A stretch of DNA of 64,000 nt from Flavobacteriales bacterium (GTDB lineage: Bacteria > Bacteroidota > Bacteroidia > Flavobacteriales_F > PHOS-HE28), in assembly GCA_020635695.1 (NCBI GenBank), contig JACJZH010000008.1, positions 127,056-191,055 on the forward strand, given 5' to 3'. Below are positions 35,788 to 43,541 of the stretch, piece after piece. Made by a program: the position numbers and the translations under genes. How positions within the stretch are numbered: position 1 is the first letter of the stretch; each line of letters starts with the position of its first letter. The notes beneath the pieces are model-generated. The model worked only from the letters and a program-made list of their open reading frames with translations, did no database searches and was not told the origin of the DNA.

Positions 35788-36429
35788 ATGATGAAGACCG
35801 GATTGGATGTACGGAGGGAATATGACCGGAGCGTTCTGACAGAGGAGCGTGCGGGGATGGACCCTCACGGGTTCTTCCGAGAATGGCTGGTGGAGGCGGA
35901 GGACGCCGGTGAGCCCGATCACAACGCGATGATGCTCTCGACCTGCGGTCCGGACCATGTGAGTTGCCGCGTGGTGTTGTTGCGCGAGGCCGACGCCAGC
36001 GGGTTCACGTTCTTCACCAACTACAACAGCCGGAAGGCCATGGAACTGGAGGCCGATCCCCGGGCCGCACTGACCTTCTTCTGGCCTGGGCTCGAACGCC
36101 AGGTCCGCATCCAGGGACATGCGGAAAGGATCTCCGCAGCGGAGTCGGACGCCTATTTCCGTTCGCGTCCCAGAGCGAGCAGGGTGGGAGCATGGGCATC
36201 CGATCAGAGCATGGAGATCGGGGACCGTGCCGCATTGGAGGAGAAGGTGGCTCGCTGGAACGAGCGCCTGCACGACAGCGAGGTGCCGCGACCAGGGCAT
36301 TGGGGTGGGTTCCGCGTGGTACCCGTGAGCATCGAGTTCTGGCAGGGTAGACCGGACCGGATGCACGATCGCCTGCTGTTCCGACGGAAGGACGACGGCG
36401 GTTGGACGCGCTCCAGGTTGCAACCGTGA
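35788..36429 (+). CDS. pdxH: Pyridoxamine 5'-phosphate oxidase
   Basis: A 213-residue FMN enzyme that oxidises pyridoxamine or pyridoxine phosphate to pyridoxal phosphate. Family hallmarks are RVVLLREADASGFTFFTNYNS, FFWPGLERQVRIQGHAERI, the RSRPRASRVGAWASDQS segment, and the C-terminal PVSIEFWQGRPDRMHDR ending RSRLQP. Full length, catalytic residues intact. The start is MM; either Met is possible. It feeds PLP to the transaminases found on both sides of it in this window. A bidirectional terminator follows. Confidence 0.96.
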   Translation: MMKTGLDVRREYDRSVLTEERAGMDPHGFFREWLVEAEDAGEPDHNAMMLSTCGPDHVSCRVVLLREADASGFTFFTNYNSRKAMELEADPRAALTFFWPGLERQVRIQGHAERISAAESDAYFRSRPRASRVGAWASDQSMEIGDRAALEEKVARWNERLHDSEVPRPGHWGGFRVVPVSIEFWQGRPDRMHDRLLFRRKDDGGWTRSRLQP

Positions 36430-36445
36430 ACAGGTACCAAAGCAG

Positions 36446-36472
36446 AAGACCCCGGCCAGGCCGGGGTCTTTG
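36446..36472. terminator. Bidirectional terminator between pdxH and H1-like gene
   Basis: AAGACCCCGGC and GCCGGGGTCTT form an 11-bp stem with loop CAG, followed by TTTGCTT on the plus side and TCTGCTTT on the minus side. It lies between two convergent genes. Confidence 0.75.
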
Positions 36473-36492
36473 CTTCTGTGGTCGTCCGCCGA

Positions 36493-37077
36493 TCACTTGC
36501 GTCCCTTGCGGGCCGTCTTCCTGGCGGTCGCCTTGCGGGCAGGGGCCTTCTTGGCAGCCTTCTTCACGGCCTTCTTCGCCGTGGTCTTCTTGGCGGCCTT
36601 CTTCGCCGGAGCCTTCTTGGCGGCCTTCTTCACGGCCTTCTTCGCCGTGGTCTTCTTGGCGGCCTTCTTCACGGCCTTCTTTGCCGTGGTCTTCTTGGCG
36701 GCCTTCTTCGCCGTGGCCTTCTTGGCCGAGGCTTTCTTCGCCGAAGCCTTCTTCGCGGTCACACGACGAGCGGTGGCACGCTTGGCGGAAGCCTTCTTCG
36801 CGGTCGACTTCTTGGCGGCCTTCTTGGCAGTGGCCTTCTTCGCCGTCGACTTCTTGGCGGCCTTCTTGGCGGTGGTCTTCTTCGCCGTCGTCTTCTTCGC
36901 CGTGGTCTTCTTGGCGGCCTTCTTCACGGCCTTCTTCGCCGTGGTCTTCTTGGCAGCCTTCTTCACGGCCTTCTTGGCGGCGGCCTTCTTGGCGGAAGCA
37001 CGCTTGGCGGGACGGGTCTTGCCCGTGCTGCCGGCGGCGCGCTTGCCCTTTTTGGTCTTCTTATCGCCTTTTCCCAT
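36493..37077 (-). CDS. Histone H1-like Lys/Ala-rich repeat protein
   Basis: A 194-residue protein made almost entirely of Lys, Ala, Thr and a little Arg, arranged in AKKAVKKAAKKTT-type units. It begins MGKGDKKTKKGKRAAGSTGK and ends ARKTARKGRK. Such proteins resemble the C-terminal tail of eukaryotic H1 and bacterial HctA/AlgP/Hc1-type proteins; they bind DNA by charge and are probably unfolded. Cytoplasmic, nucleoid-associated. The composition resembles the tail of the START fusion at 31492-32469. A perfect TACTTTTG box lies 26 bases upstream. Homopurine-rich coding repeats may be recombinogenic. Confidence 0.88.
   Translation of the reverse strand: MGKGDKKTKKGKRAAGSTGKTRPAKRASAKKAAAKKAVKKAAKKTTAKKAVKKAAKKTTAKKTTAKKTTAKKAAKKSTAKKATAKKAAKKSTAKKASAKRATARRVTAKKASAKKASAKKATAKKAAKKTTAKKAVKKAAKKTTAKKAVKKAAKKAPAKKAAKKTTAKKAVKKAAKKAPARKATARKTARKGRK
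36550..36990. repeat. 39-bp in-frame tandem repeats inside H1-like gene
   Basis: Near-identical DNA units encoding TTAKKAVKKAAKK recur at about 36560, 36622, 36662 and 36915, with partial copies between. The nucleotide identity is high, so the copies are recent or kept alike by recombination. Confidence 0.8.
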
Positions 37078-37102
37078 TGTCTTGGACTGTTTTGGGTTTG
37101 GT

Positions 37103-37110
37103 CAAAAGTA
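37103..37110 (-). promoter_or_regulatory. -7 promoter element of H1-like gene
   Basis: TACTTTTG, a perfect TAnnTTTG match on the minus strand, 25 bases before the ATG at 37077. Confidence 0.55.
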
Positions 37111-37272
37111 TCGGGAGGCGTCTACGCGACCCTTCATGCACAAGTTGCAATTGTCAACGGGAACGTGTTAAGAGCATGCGCGCTTCATGCATGCCGCACG
37201 GGCGTGACCAGGCGATCGGTGCGCTGCGTTCGCAGCGGTCAGGGTCTCCTGAAAGCCCTGTGCTGGCAGGGG

Positions 37273-37941
37273 TTACGGAGCGTTGCGCAGGCGGTCCTCG
37301 ATCGCGTCCGCATGCTTCACCACGCGACGTGCCCAGCCGATCATCACACGCAACCGTTCCTCTTCGGAAAGTGTCCAGGCGATGTCGCTCGCATGCGTTC
37401 GCATGATGAGCGTGTAGAGGATGATCGCCGCGCTCACCGAGATGTTGTAGCTCTCGGTGAAGCCATGCATCGGTATGCGCAGATGCATGTCCGCTCCGTC
37501 GATCACCGCGTCGCTCAACCCATGCTGTTCGGTGCCGAGGAAGATCGCGATCGGTCGCTCCAGGGGAATGCTTTCCGGGGTGAACGCATCGCCATGAGGA
37601 CTGGTGGCCACGATGCGGTAACCGTGTTCGCGCAGGGCGGACATGCATGCCCGCGTGTTGTCGGTTCCGTCCCGGTGACGGTGCAGGTCGATCCACTTGG
37701 AAGCGCCGAGCGCCACGTCCGGGTTCACCGTGTAGCGGTTCCTGTTCTCGATCACGTGCACGTCCTGGATGCCGAGCAGGTCGCAGGTGCGCAGTACCGC
37801 ACTCGCGTTGTGCGGTTGGTAGATGTCCTCCAACGCCACGGTGATGTGGCGCGTGCGCATGGGCGCCAGCTGCTCGAACAGTTCGCGTTTGTGATCGGAG
37901 ACGAAGGCCGATAGTCGTTCGTACAGCGTGCGGTCGTCCAT
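37273..37941 (-). CDS. trmH: tRNA (guanosine-2'-O-)-methyltransferase, SpoU/TrmH family
   Basis: A 222-residue SPOUT methyltransferase. Motif 1 is DIYQPHNASAVLRTCD (the N/R catalytic pair), motif 2 IAIFLGTEQHGLSDAVI, motif 3 RIPMHGFTESYNISVSAAI, forming the trefoil-knot SAM site. The N-terminal extension and C-terminal helix (RLRVMIGWARRVVK) match TrmH that methylates G18 in the D loop of tRNA. Cytoplasmic. Followed by a 195-base gap with no gene before the H1-like gene; the HU terminator sits just upstream of its start. Confidence 0.93.
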   Translation of the reverse strand: MDDRTLYERLSAFVSDHKRELFEQLAPMRTRHITVALEDIYQPHNASAVLRTCDLLGIQDVHVIENRNRYTVNPDVALGASKWIDLHRHRDGTDNTRACMSALREHGYRIVATSPHGDAFTPESIPLERPIAIFLGTEQHGLSDAVIDGADMHLRIPMHGFTESYNISVSAAIILYTLIMRTHASDIAWTLSEEERLRVMIGWARRVVKHADAIEDRLRNAP

Positions 37942-37952
37942 GGTGCTGGTCC

Positions 37953-37990
37953 CAAAAATGGGAAAGTCCCTCCGGTGGGAGGGACTTTCC
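37953..37990 (-). terminator. Rho-independent terminator of HU gene
   Basis: A perfect 13-bp stem (GGAAAGTCCCTCC with its complement) and a 4-base loop, followed on the minus strand by CATTTTTGGG. It separates the HU gene from trmH downstream. Confidence 0.85.
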
Positions 37991-38010
37991 GTGAAGGTCC
38001 TTGAAGGGAC

Positions 38011-38283
38011 TTACTTCACCTTCTTCGACAGGTCGGCGCCGGCCTTGAACTTCACGACCTTCTTGGCCGCGATCTTGATCTCCTTGCCGGTCTGCGGGTT
38101 GCGGCCTTTGCGGGCGGCGCGCTTGCTCACGCTGAAGGTGCCGAAGCCCACGAGGGCCACGCGGTCACCCTTCTTCAGGGCCTTGGTGGTGTTGTTCACG
38201 AAGGCGTCCAGCGCGCGCTTGGCGTCAGCCTTGGAGATCTTGGCCTCGGCGGCCATCGCTTCGATCAGTTCAGCTTTGTTCAT
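38011..38283 (-). CDS. HU family DNA-binding protein
   Basis: A 90-residue HU/IHF-type nucleoid protein. The helical start MNKAELIEAMAAEAKISKAD is followed by DRVALVGFGTFSVSKRAARK and the DNA-minor-groove arm RNPQTGKEIKI with the conserved Pro. It binds and bends DNA as a dimer. The ATG at 38283 gives the usual family start; a second ATG at 38289 would add Met-Gly. A strong promoter (38334-38363) and terminator flank it, so it is a single-gene unit, and likely highly expressed. Confidence 0.95.
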   Translation of the reverse strand: MNKAELIEAMAAEAKISKADAKRALDAFVNNTTKALKKGDRVALVGFGTFSVSKRAARKGRNPQTGKEIKIAAKKVVKFKAGADLSKKVK

Positions 38284-38333
38284 GCCCATGTTGAGTTAGG
38301 GTTTTTGGGTTGGTTGTTGAATGAACTCGGAAG

Positions 38334-38363
38334 CAAATGTATTCGCGGACCCAGTGCTGTCAA
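38334..38363 (-). promoter_or_regulatory. HU promoter (TTGACA and TACATTTG)
   Basis: On the minus strand TTG(ACA) at 38363-38361 and TACATTTG at 38341-38334 with 19 bases between: the best full Bacteroidota-type promoter in the window. A second CCCTTGACA copy lies about 80 bases further upstream, near 38444-38449, without a matching -7 box. Confidence 0.7.
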
Positions 38364-38492
38364 GGGTTTCCGGGCGGCTATGGGGCCGGATGTTGATAAA
38401 TACAGGGGTTTGTTCATAAGTGTGTCCGCTATCGCCCGTGTGTCAAGGGTTCTGAAAGAGTGCGCCGTTCCGTTGGGCCAACGGGTGATCCC

Positions 38493-39446
38493 TCAGCCCA
38501 GCCGTTCCCCCGTCGTGATCGTGATGCCGTTCAGCAGGTCGGCCGCACGCATTCTGCGTCGACCCTCGAGCTGGACCTCGAGCAGTTCCAACCAGCCATC
38601 CCCACAACGCACGAACAGTCCTCGCCCATCTGCGCGGAGCTCCCCGGGAGTGCCGGGTTCGTTCCGTTCAACGAGGCCGGAGCGATGGACCTTGAACGTA
38701 TGCGTGGAACCGCCCCGCGTCCAAGTGGTCCATGCGCCGGGTGCTGGTGACAGTCCGCGTACGAGGTCGTGCACCCGGACCGCCGGCAGTTCCCAATCGA
38801 TGCGGGTGTTCTCCGGCGTGAGCTTCGGTGCATGATGGACCTCGCCGGTCCCGGCCATGGCGTTCTGTGGCGTCCGGTCCGCGCGTCCATCCAGCACTGC
38901 ACGAACGGAGCGCACCAGCAGGTCGGCGCCCTGTTCCTTCAAGCGATCGTGCAGTTCACCGGCCGTTTCGTCCGGACCGATGGCGCATTCCTCACGAGCG
39001 ATGATGTCCCCGGTATCGATGGTGGCGGCAATGAAGAAGGTGGTGACGCCGGTCCGCTGCTCGCCATTGATCACCGCCCAATTGATCGGTGCCGCACCAC
39101 GGTAGTCCGGCAGCAGGGAGGCGTGCAGGTTCATGGTGCCCAATGGGGGCATGTTCCAGACCATCTCGGGAAGCATCCGGAAGGCGACCACCACGAACAG
39201 GTCGGCCCCGAGCCGGGTCAGTTCCGCAAGGAATCCAGGGTCGCGCAAACGCTCGGGTTGGAGCACGGGGAGCCCGAGCTCGAGCGCACGCTCCTTCACG
39301 TCCGACAACCTGAGCTTGCGCCCACGCCCTGCCGGCCGGTCCGGTGCGGTGACCACCGCGGCGATCGGGATGCCTGCCGCATGCAGTGCGTCCAGCGAGG
39401 CCACCGCGAACCCCGGTGTGCCCATGAAGACGATGCGCTTTTCCAT
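38493..39446 (-). CDS. fmt: Methionyl-tRNA formyltransferase
   Basis: A 317-residue enzyme that formylates initiator Met-tRNA. The N-terminal hydrolase-like domain shows RIVFMGTPGFAVASLDAL, VVTAPDRPAGRGRKL and the catalytic segment MNLHASLLPDYRGAAPINWAV followed by IDTGDI (Asn, His, Asp triad). The C-terminal OB-like domain starts at about residue 205 (NTRIDWELPAVRVHDLVRGL). The ATG at 39446 is chosen because it forms TGATG with the upstream glycosylase stop, a coupled arrangement. Last gene of a recQ-glycosylase-fmt unit. Confidence 0.96.
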   Translation of the reverse strand: MEKRIVFMGTPGFAVASLDALHAAGIPIAAVVTAPDRPAGRGRKLRLSDVKERALELGLPVLQPERLRDPGFLAELTRLGADLFVVVAFRMLPEMVWNMPPLGTMNLHASLLPDYRGAAPINWAVINGEQRTGVTTFFIAATIDTGDIIAREECAIGPDETAGELHDRLKEQGADLLVRSVRAVLDGRADRTPQNAMAGTGEVHHAPKLTPENTRIDWELPAVRVHDLVRGLSPAPGAWTTWTRGGSTHTFKVHRSGLVERNEPGTPGELRADGRGLFVRCGDGWLELLEVQLEGRRRMRAADLLNGITITTGERLG

Positions 39447-40039
39447 CACCGCGAAAGAAGCGCATCCGGGCGCCCCACCCAAAAGCGGTAGGGGAGTGCC
39501 GCGTCATCCCCGGCATAGTCCACACCGATCCGCGGGCCCACCTTGATATCGGCATCGGGCACCTGATGGCCATGGTCCTCGATGCGTATCGGCCCATCGA
39601 TCAGGTCGGAGCCACTATGCCGCACATGGATGCCCAGGGCCTGTGCTGCCGTGCCCGGTCCGTCGGTGGTCATGCGGCCGCCACGTCGCTCCTTCATCCG
39701 ATCGAGGCCCGCGATCGGAACGATCCCACGGACCAGTACGGCGTGGGGAACATCTTCCTTGTTGGTGACCACATTGAAGAGGTGATGGATGCCGTAGCAG
39801 AGGTACACGTACACGGTCCCTCCCCGCGCGTACATCACTTCCGTCCGTTCGGTGCGCCGTCCGCCATGGGCATGGCTGGCACGGTCGCCGACCCCGGCAT
39901 AGGCCTCGGTCTCCGTGATGATGCCGGCCGTGCGTACGTCATCGATCCCGCTCACGATCACCTTGCCCAGCAGCTCGCGTGCGATCGTCGTGACGGATGA
40001 ACGCATGAAGAAGGAACGGGGAATGCGACGGGGCTTCAT
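39446..40039 (-). CDS. DNA-3-methyladenine glycosylase (AAG/MPG type)
   Basis: A 197-residue alkyladenine glycosylase that removes 3-methyladenine and related lesions. Family signatures are FFMRSSVTTIARELLGKVIV, GIITETEAYAGVGDRASHA (with the catalytic Glu), VYVYLCYGIHHLFNVVTNKE and VLVRGIVPIAG. The ATG at 40039 overlaps the recQ stop by ATGA, and the stop shares a base with the fmt start. Base-excision repair; position beside recQ fits a repair role. Confidence 0.94.
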   Translation of the reverse strand: MKPRRIPRSFFMRSSVTTIARELLGKVIVSGIDDVRTAGIITETEAYAGVGDRASHAHGGRRTERTEVMYARGGTVYVYLCYGIHHLFNVVTNKEDVPHAVLVRGIVPIAGLDRMKERRGGRMTTDGPGTAAQALGIHVRHSGSDLIDGPIRIEDHGHQVPDADIKVGPRIGVDYAGDDAALPYRFWVGRPDALLSR

Positions 40040-41820
40040 CGGCTGTCCTCCTGATCGCGTTCCCACCTCAGGCGCTCGAGGTCGACGACGGGTTCGGACG
40101 CGATGGCCGGTCCCTTGGCACGGGCCACGCACACATCACAGTGACCACAGGCCTCCGGAGGCTGCGCGCCGAAGTAGGCGAGGAGCGTCGTCTCCCTGCA
40201 GACATCCCCGCGCTCGAAATAGGATCGCATCCGATCCATCCGTTCCAGGGCTCGTCCTTCCCGATCACGCATCACCGCCGGGTCCGGCATCAAGGTGGCG
40301 GCATCGCGCCTGGGCGTGAGCAGGGTGGCGGCGGGACCGGTATTGCGCGGTCGGTATTCCAGGATGCCCGCTTCCTGCGACGCCTTCAAGGTCTGGCGGA
40401 CCGCCTCCGTGGACCATCCGATCATGCGGGCAAGACGTTCCTCCTCGATCACGGTCGGTTGTTCGAACACGCCACCGTAGGTCCTCAGGACCGCTTCCAG
40501 GAGCGGAGCGGATGGATGCCGTTGCCCTTGCAGCTGATGGACCTCACGGGGAGAACCGACGAAGTGGACGCGCGAGGGATCGCGGAACCCGTCGCTCAGG
40601 GCCAGGTCACCGTTCAGTTCGAGCACCTTGAGCGCCTGGGCCGCGGTACGCACATTGGTGCCCATGCGCTCGGCGATGCCCCTGAGGTCGAGCGCGAAGG
40701 TCTCGTCCATGCCCCCGCTCAGGGGGATGCGATGCATGTCCGCGAAGGCCTGCAGGCAGGCACGCACCTGCTGCAATGCCGGAAAGGAGCCTCGCACCCG
40801 TTCCTCCAGCCGCCGGCCATCACCCTGGTCCACGAGCAGGATGGCATGAGATGCCTCCCCATCACGTCCGGCGCGCCCGGCTTCCTGATAGTAGCTCTCC
40901 AGATCGTCCGGCGGACCCCAATGGACCACGGTCCGTACATCGCCTTTGTCGATGCCCATGCCGAAGGCGTTCGTGGCGATGACGAAGCGGACCGACCCCT
41001 GCGTCCAGGCCCGCTGCGTGCGATCGCGTTCCTCCAAGGGGAGGCCGGCGTGATAGGGTGCGGCGCTGAAGCCGGCGTCCGTGAGCCTGTTCGCGATCCG
41101 AAGCGCTTCCCGGCGCTGGCGCACGTAGACGATCGCTCCACCCGTCGTGCGCTCCGCGATGCGAAGCAGCCTGCCGAGCTTGTCCTCGCCGCGCGAAACC
41201 CAGAAGGTGAGCTCGGGCCTTCGGAAGTCGCCACGCAGCACATGTGGTTCCCGGAAGCGCAGCCGTTCCTGGATGTCGGTCACCACCCGTTCGGTGGCCG
41301 TGGCCGTGAGCGCGATCACCGGCACCTCCGGGAAGTGCTCCCGCAGGTCGCCGATGGCCAGGTAGGCCGGCCGGAAGTCATACCCCCATTGCGAGATGCA
41401 ATGCGCTTCATCGATGGCGATGAGGGTGATGGGGAGACGATCCACGCGTGCCCGGAACAGGTCCGACCCAAGTCGTTCCGGCGACACGTACAGGAAGTCA
41501 CAATGGCCCAATGCACAGTTCTCCAGGGCCACGTCGAGCTCCTCCCGACGCATGCCCGCAGTGAGCGCCACGGCCCTCACTCCCCGCTCGCGCAAACGCT
41601 GCACCTGGTCCTTCATGAGGGCGATGAGCGGGGACACCACGAGGCAGCAACCGCCCTGCATCAGCGCGGGCAGCTGGAAGCAGAGGCTCTTTCCTCCCCC
41701 CGTGGGCAGCAGGGCGAGGGTGTCACGGCCCTGGAGCACGCTGCGCACCACCTGTTCCTGCATCGGACGCAGGTCCTGGAAGCCCCAGATGCGGGACAGG
41801 ACGTCGTGTAGGTCCTTCAT
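40036..41820 (-). CDS. recQ: RecQ family ATP-dependent DNA helicase
   Basis: A 594-residue 3'-5' superfamily 2 helicase. Walker A is in LLPTGGGKSLCFQLPAL, Walker B is the DEAH in IAIDEAHCISQWGYDFRPAY with the RecQ aromatic-rich loop, and motif VI is QEAGRAGRDG. The zinc-binding Cys cluster of the RQC region is near the C-terminus (CRETTLLAYFG..., CGHCDVC). There is no HRDC domain, so it is a short RecQ. It unwinds recombination and replication intermediates. First gene of the unit with the glycosylase and fmt. Confidence 0.93.
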   Translation of the reverse strand: MKDLHDVLSRIWGFQDLRPMQEQVVRSVLQGRDTLALLPTGGGKSLCFQLPALMQGGCCLVVSPLIALMKDQVQRLRERGVRAVALTAGMRREELDVALENCALGHCDFLYVSPERLGSDLFRARVDRLPITLIAIDEAHCISQWGYDFRPAYLAIGDLREHFPEVPVIALTATATERVVTDIQERLRFREPHVLRGDFRRPELTFWVSRGEDKLGRLLRIAERTTGGAIVYVRQRREALRIANRLTDAGFSAAPYHAGLPLEERDRTQRAWTQGSVRFVIATNAFGMGIDKGDVRTVVHWGPPDDLESYYQEAGRAGRDGEASHAILLVDQGDGRRLEERVRGSFPALQQVRACLQAFADMHRIPLSGGMDETFALDLRGIAERMGTNVRTAAQALKVLELNGDLALSDGFRDPSRVHFVGSPREVHQLQGQRHPSAPLLEAVLRTYGGVFEQPTVIEEERLARMIGWSTEAVRQTLKASQEAGILEYRPRNTGPAATLLTPRRDAATLMPDPAVMRDREGRALERMDRMRSYFERGDVCRETTLLAYFGAQPPEACGHCDVCVARAKGPAIASEPVVDLERLRWERDQEDSR

Positions 41821-41872
41821 GGCGTGGTGCGTGGCGGGCTGGCCGGGAACAAAGGCGCCCCTGCCTATTGTT

Positions 41873-41880
41873 TACTTTTG
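41873..41880 (+). promoter_or_regulatory. -7 promoter element of branched-chain aminotransferase gene
   Basis: TACTTTTG, a perfect TAnnTTTG match, 24 bases before the ATG at 41905. It shows that the upstream in-frame ATG at 41824 is not the start. Confidence 0.55.
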
Positions 41881-41904
41881 GACGCTTCCGAACCCCATCT
41901 GCTC

Positions 41905-42975
41905 ATGCTCACCACCGGCCAAAAGTTAGCCATCCAGCGCACCGATCGGTCGCGTCTTTCGGAGACCGACCTGGAGAACATCAAGTTCGGCAGGGTCTTC
42001 AGCGACCACATGTTCGTGATGGACTACGCCAATGGTGAATGGGGTGCGCCCGGCATCGTGCCCTTTGGCGACCTGGAGCTGAGCCCGGCCACGCTGGTGT
42101 TGCATTATGGCCAGACCATCTTCGAGGGTTTGAAGGCGTACCGCTCGGAGAAGGGCGGGGTCAACATCTTCAGGCCCCAGGCCAACCTGGCACGGATGAC
42201 CCGGAGCGCGGAACGCATGTGCATGCCGCCGATCCCCGAGGAGCTCGTACTGGACGGCCTGCGTGAGCTGGTGGACCTGGATCGGGACTGGATCCCCAAG
42301 GGAGGCGAGGCTTCCCTGTACATCCGGCCGTTCATGTTCGCCACGGACGAGTACATCGGTGTGCGGCCTTCGGACACCTATCGCTTCATCATCTTCACCT
42401 GTCCGGTGCAGGCCTATTACAAGGAGGCCGTTCGGGTGAAGATCGAGACCTATTACAGCCGGGCCTTCCCCGGAGGCACCGGAGCGGCCAAGTGCGGCGG
42501 CAACTATGCCGCTGCCCTCTATCCGGCCAAGCTGGCCCAGCAGGATGGCTTCCATCAACTGGTATGGACGGATGGTCTGGAGCATCGCTACATCGAGGAA
42601 TCCGGGACCATGAACGTGTTCTTCCGCATCGGCGACACGCTCGTCACGCCGGAGACGGGTGGCACCATCCTGGAAGGCATCACACGGGACAGCATCATCG
42701 ACCTTGCGCGGCGGGAAGGCATCGCCACCGAGGTCAGGAAGGTGGAAGTGCGGGAGGTGCTGGATGCCATTGCCGGCGGTACCCTGAAGGAGGCCTTCGG
42801 CGCAGGCACGGCGGCCACCATTGCCCACATGAGCAGCATCGCTTACGATGGAGGTGAGTACCAGTTGCCGGCTCCCGAGCAGTTCGCCTTCGCGAACCGC
42901 CTGGCCCAACTGCTCGATGACATCCGGCGGGGAAGGTCCGAGGACCCCTTCGGCTGGAACCTGCATCTGCCCTGA
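41905..42975 (+). CDS. ilvE: Branched-chain amino acid aminotransferase
   Basis: A 356-residue fold-type IV PLP enzyme of the eukaryote-like BCAT group. The PLP lysine is in GAAKCGGNYAAAL (K186). Other hallmarks are HYGQTIFEGLKAYR, IRPFMFATDEYIGV, EESGTMNVFFRIG and GGTILEGITRDSII. It interconverts valine, leucine and isoleucine with their keto acids. Cytoplasmic. The start MLTTGQKLAI at 41905 fits the promoter position. Convergent with the J-domain gene; stops are adjacent. Confidence 0.95.
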   Translation: MLTTGQKLAIQRTDRSRLSETDLENIKFGRVFSDHMFVMDYANGEWGAPGIVPFGDLELSPATLVLHYGQTIFEGLKAYRSEKGGVNIFRPQANLARMTRSAERMCMPPIPEELVLDGLRELVDLDRDWIPKGGEASLYIRPFMFATDEYIGVRPSDTYRFIIFTCPVQAYYKEAVRVKIETYYSRAFPGGTGAAKCGGNYAAALYPAKLAQQDGFHQLVWTDGLEHRYIEESGTMNVFFRIGDTLVTPETGGTILEGITRDSIIDLARREGIATEVRKVEVREVLDAIAGGTLKEAFGAGTAATIAHMSSIAYDGGEYQLPAPEQFAFANRLAQLLDDIRRGRSEDPFGWNLHLP

Positions 42976-43449
42976 TCAACGGGCGCGCATGCCCATGTAG
43001 CTGTCCGGGATCACCGCAAGGCCGGGGATCACCATCACCAAGGTCGAGGGCGGCCATTCGGAGAAGGCCATGCCCAGGGGGACGCCGATCACCAACGCCC
43101 AGCCGAACACGAATCCCGTGGCATGCAGGCTCCTGAACAGGCGTCGCTGAGCGCGCGTCGGAGGTGAAGGTGCCGGTACGTTGGATCGAGGAGACCGCTG
43201 CGGCCGGTCACCCACACCGTTCCTGGTGCCTGCCTGCAGGAGTTCATCGCACCAGGCCCTGGCCACCGGGTCCATGAGCACGCGGTAGGCGGCATGCACC
43301 GTGCGGAAACGCTCAGCCGCTTCCGGGCTCGGGTCACGATCGGGATGCGAGCGCAGGGCGAGGGCGCGATAGGCCCGCTTGATCTCGTTCTCCGTGGCCC
43401 AGGGCTCAAGTCCAAGCAGGCGGTAGGGGTCGCTCTTCAACCCACCCAT
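42976..43449 (-). CDS. J-domain protein with C-terminal membrane segments
   Basis: A 157-residue protein. The J domain occupies about residues 7-75, with the HPD motif at residues 35-37 (LRSHPDRDP) that stimulates the ATPase of Hsp70 (DnaK). It lacks the Gly/Phe and zinc regions of DnaJ. After a Pro/Arg-rich linker (about 85-112) come two hydrophobic segments (FVFGWALVIGVPLGMAF and TLVMVIPGLAVIP), so it is probably membrane-anchored and recruits DnaK to the inner membrane. The ATG at 43449 is chosen because the J domain begins at once. Client unknown. Confidence 0.87.
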   Translation of the reverse strand: MGGLKSDPYRLLGLEPWATENEIKRAYRALALRSHPDRDPSPEAAERFRTVHAAYRVLMDPVARAWCDELLQAGTRNGVGDRPQRSPRSNVPAPSPPTRAQRRLFRSLHATGFVFGWALVIGVPLGMAFSEWPPSTLVMVIPGLAVIPDSYMGMRAR

Positions 43450-43541
43450 GGTCCGGACCTGTATATCGTGATGGCCATCCGATCGGGATCTTCGTGTGCG
43501 ATCAGGGCGTGCCGCGTATCTTAAAGGTAGAACGTCGCCCC

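Noticed and set aside
36550..36990. Regular short repeats considered as CRISPR or satellite
   Set aside because: Repeats are in frame, encode Lys/Ala-rich protein and have no unique spacers.
37222..37237. Palindrome CGCTGC-GTTC-GCAGCG downstream of trmH
   Set aside because: Short stem and no T tract on either strand. It could be a weak terminator of trmH but cannot be supported.
38444..38452. Second CCCTTGACA copy upstream of HU as another promoter
   Set aside because: No TAnnTTTG box at 17-23 bases downstream on the minus strand, so it was not listed as a separate promoter.
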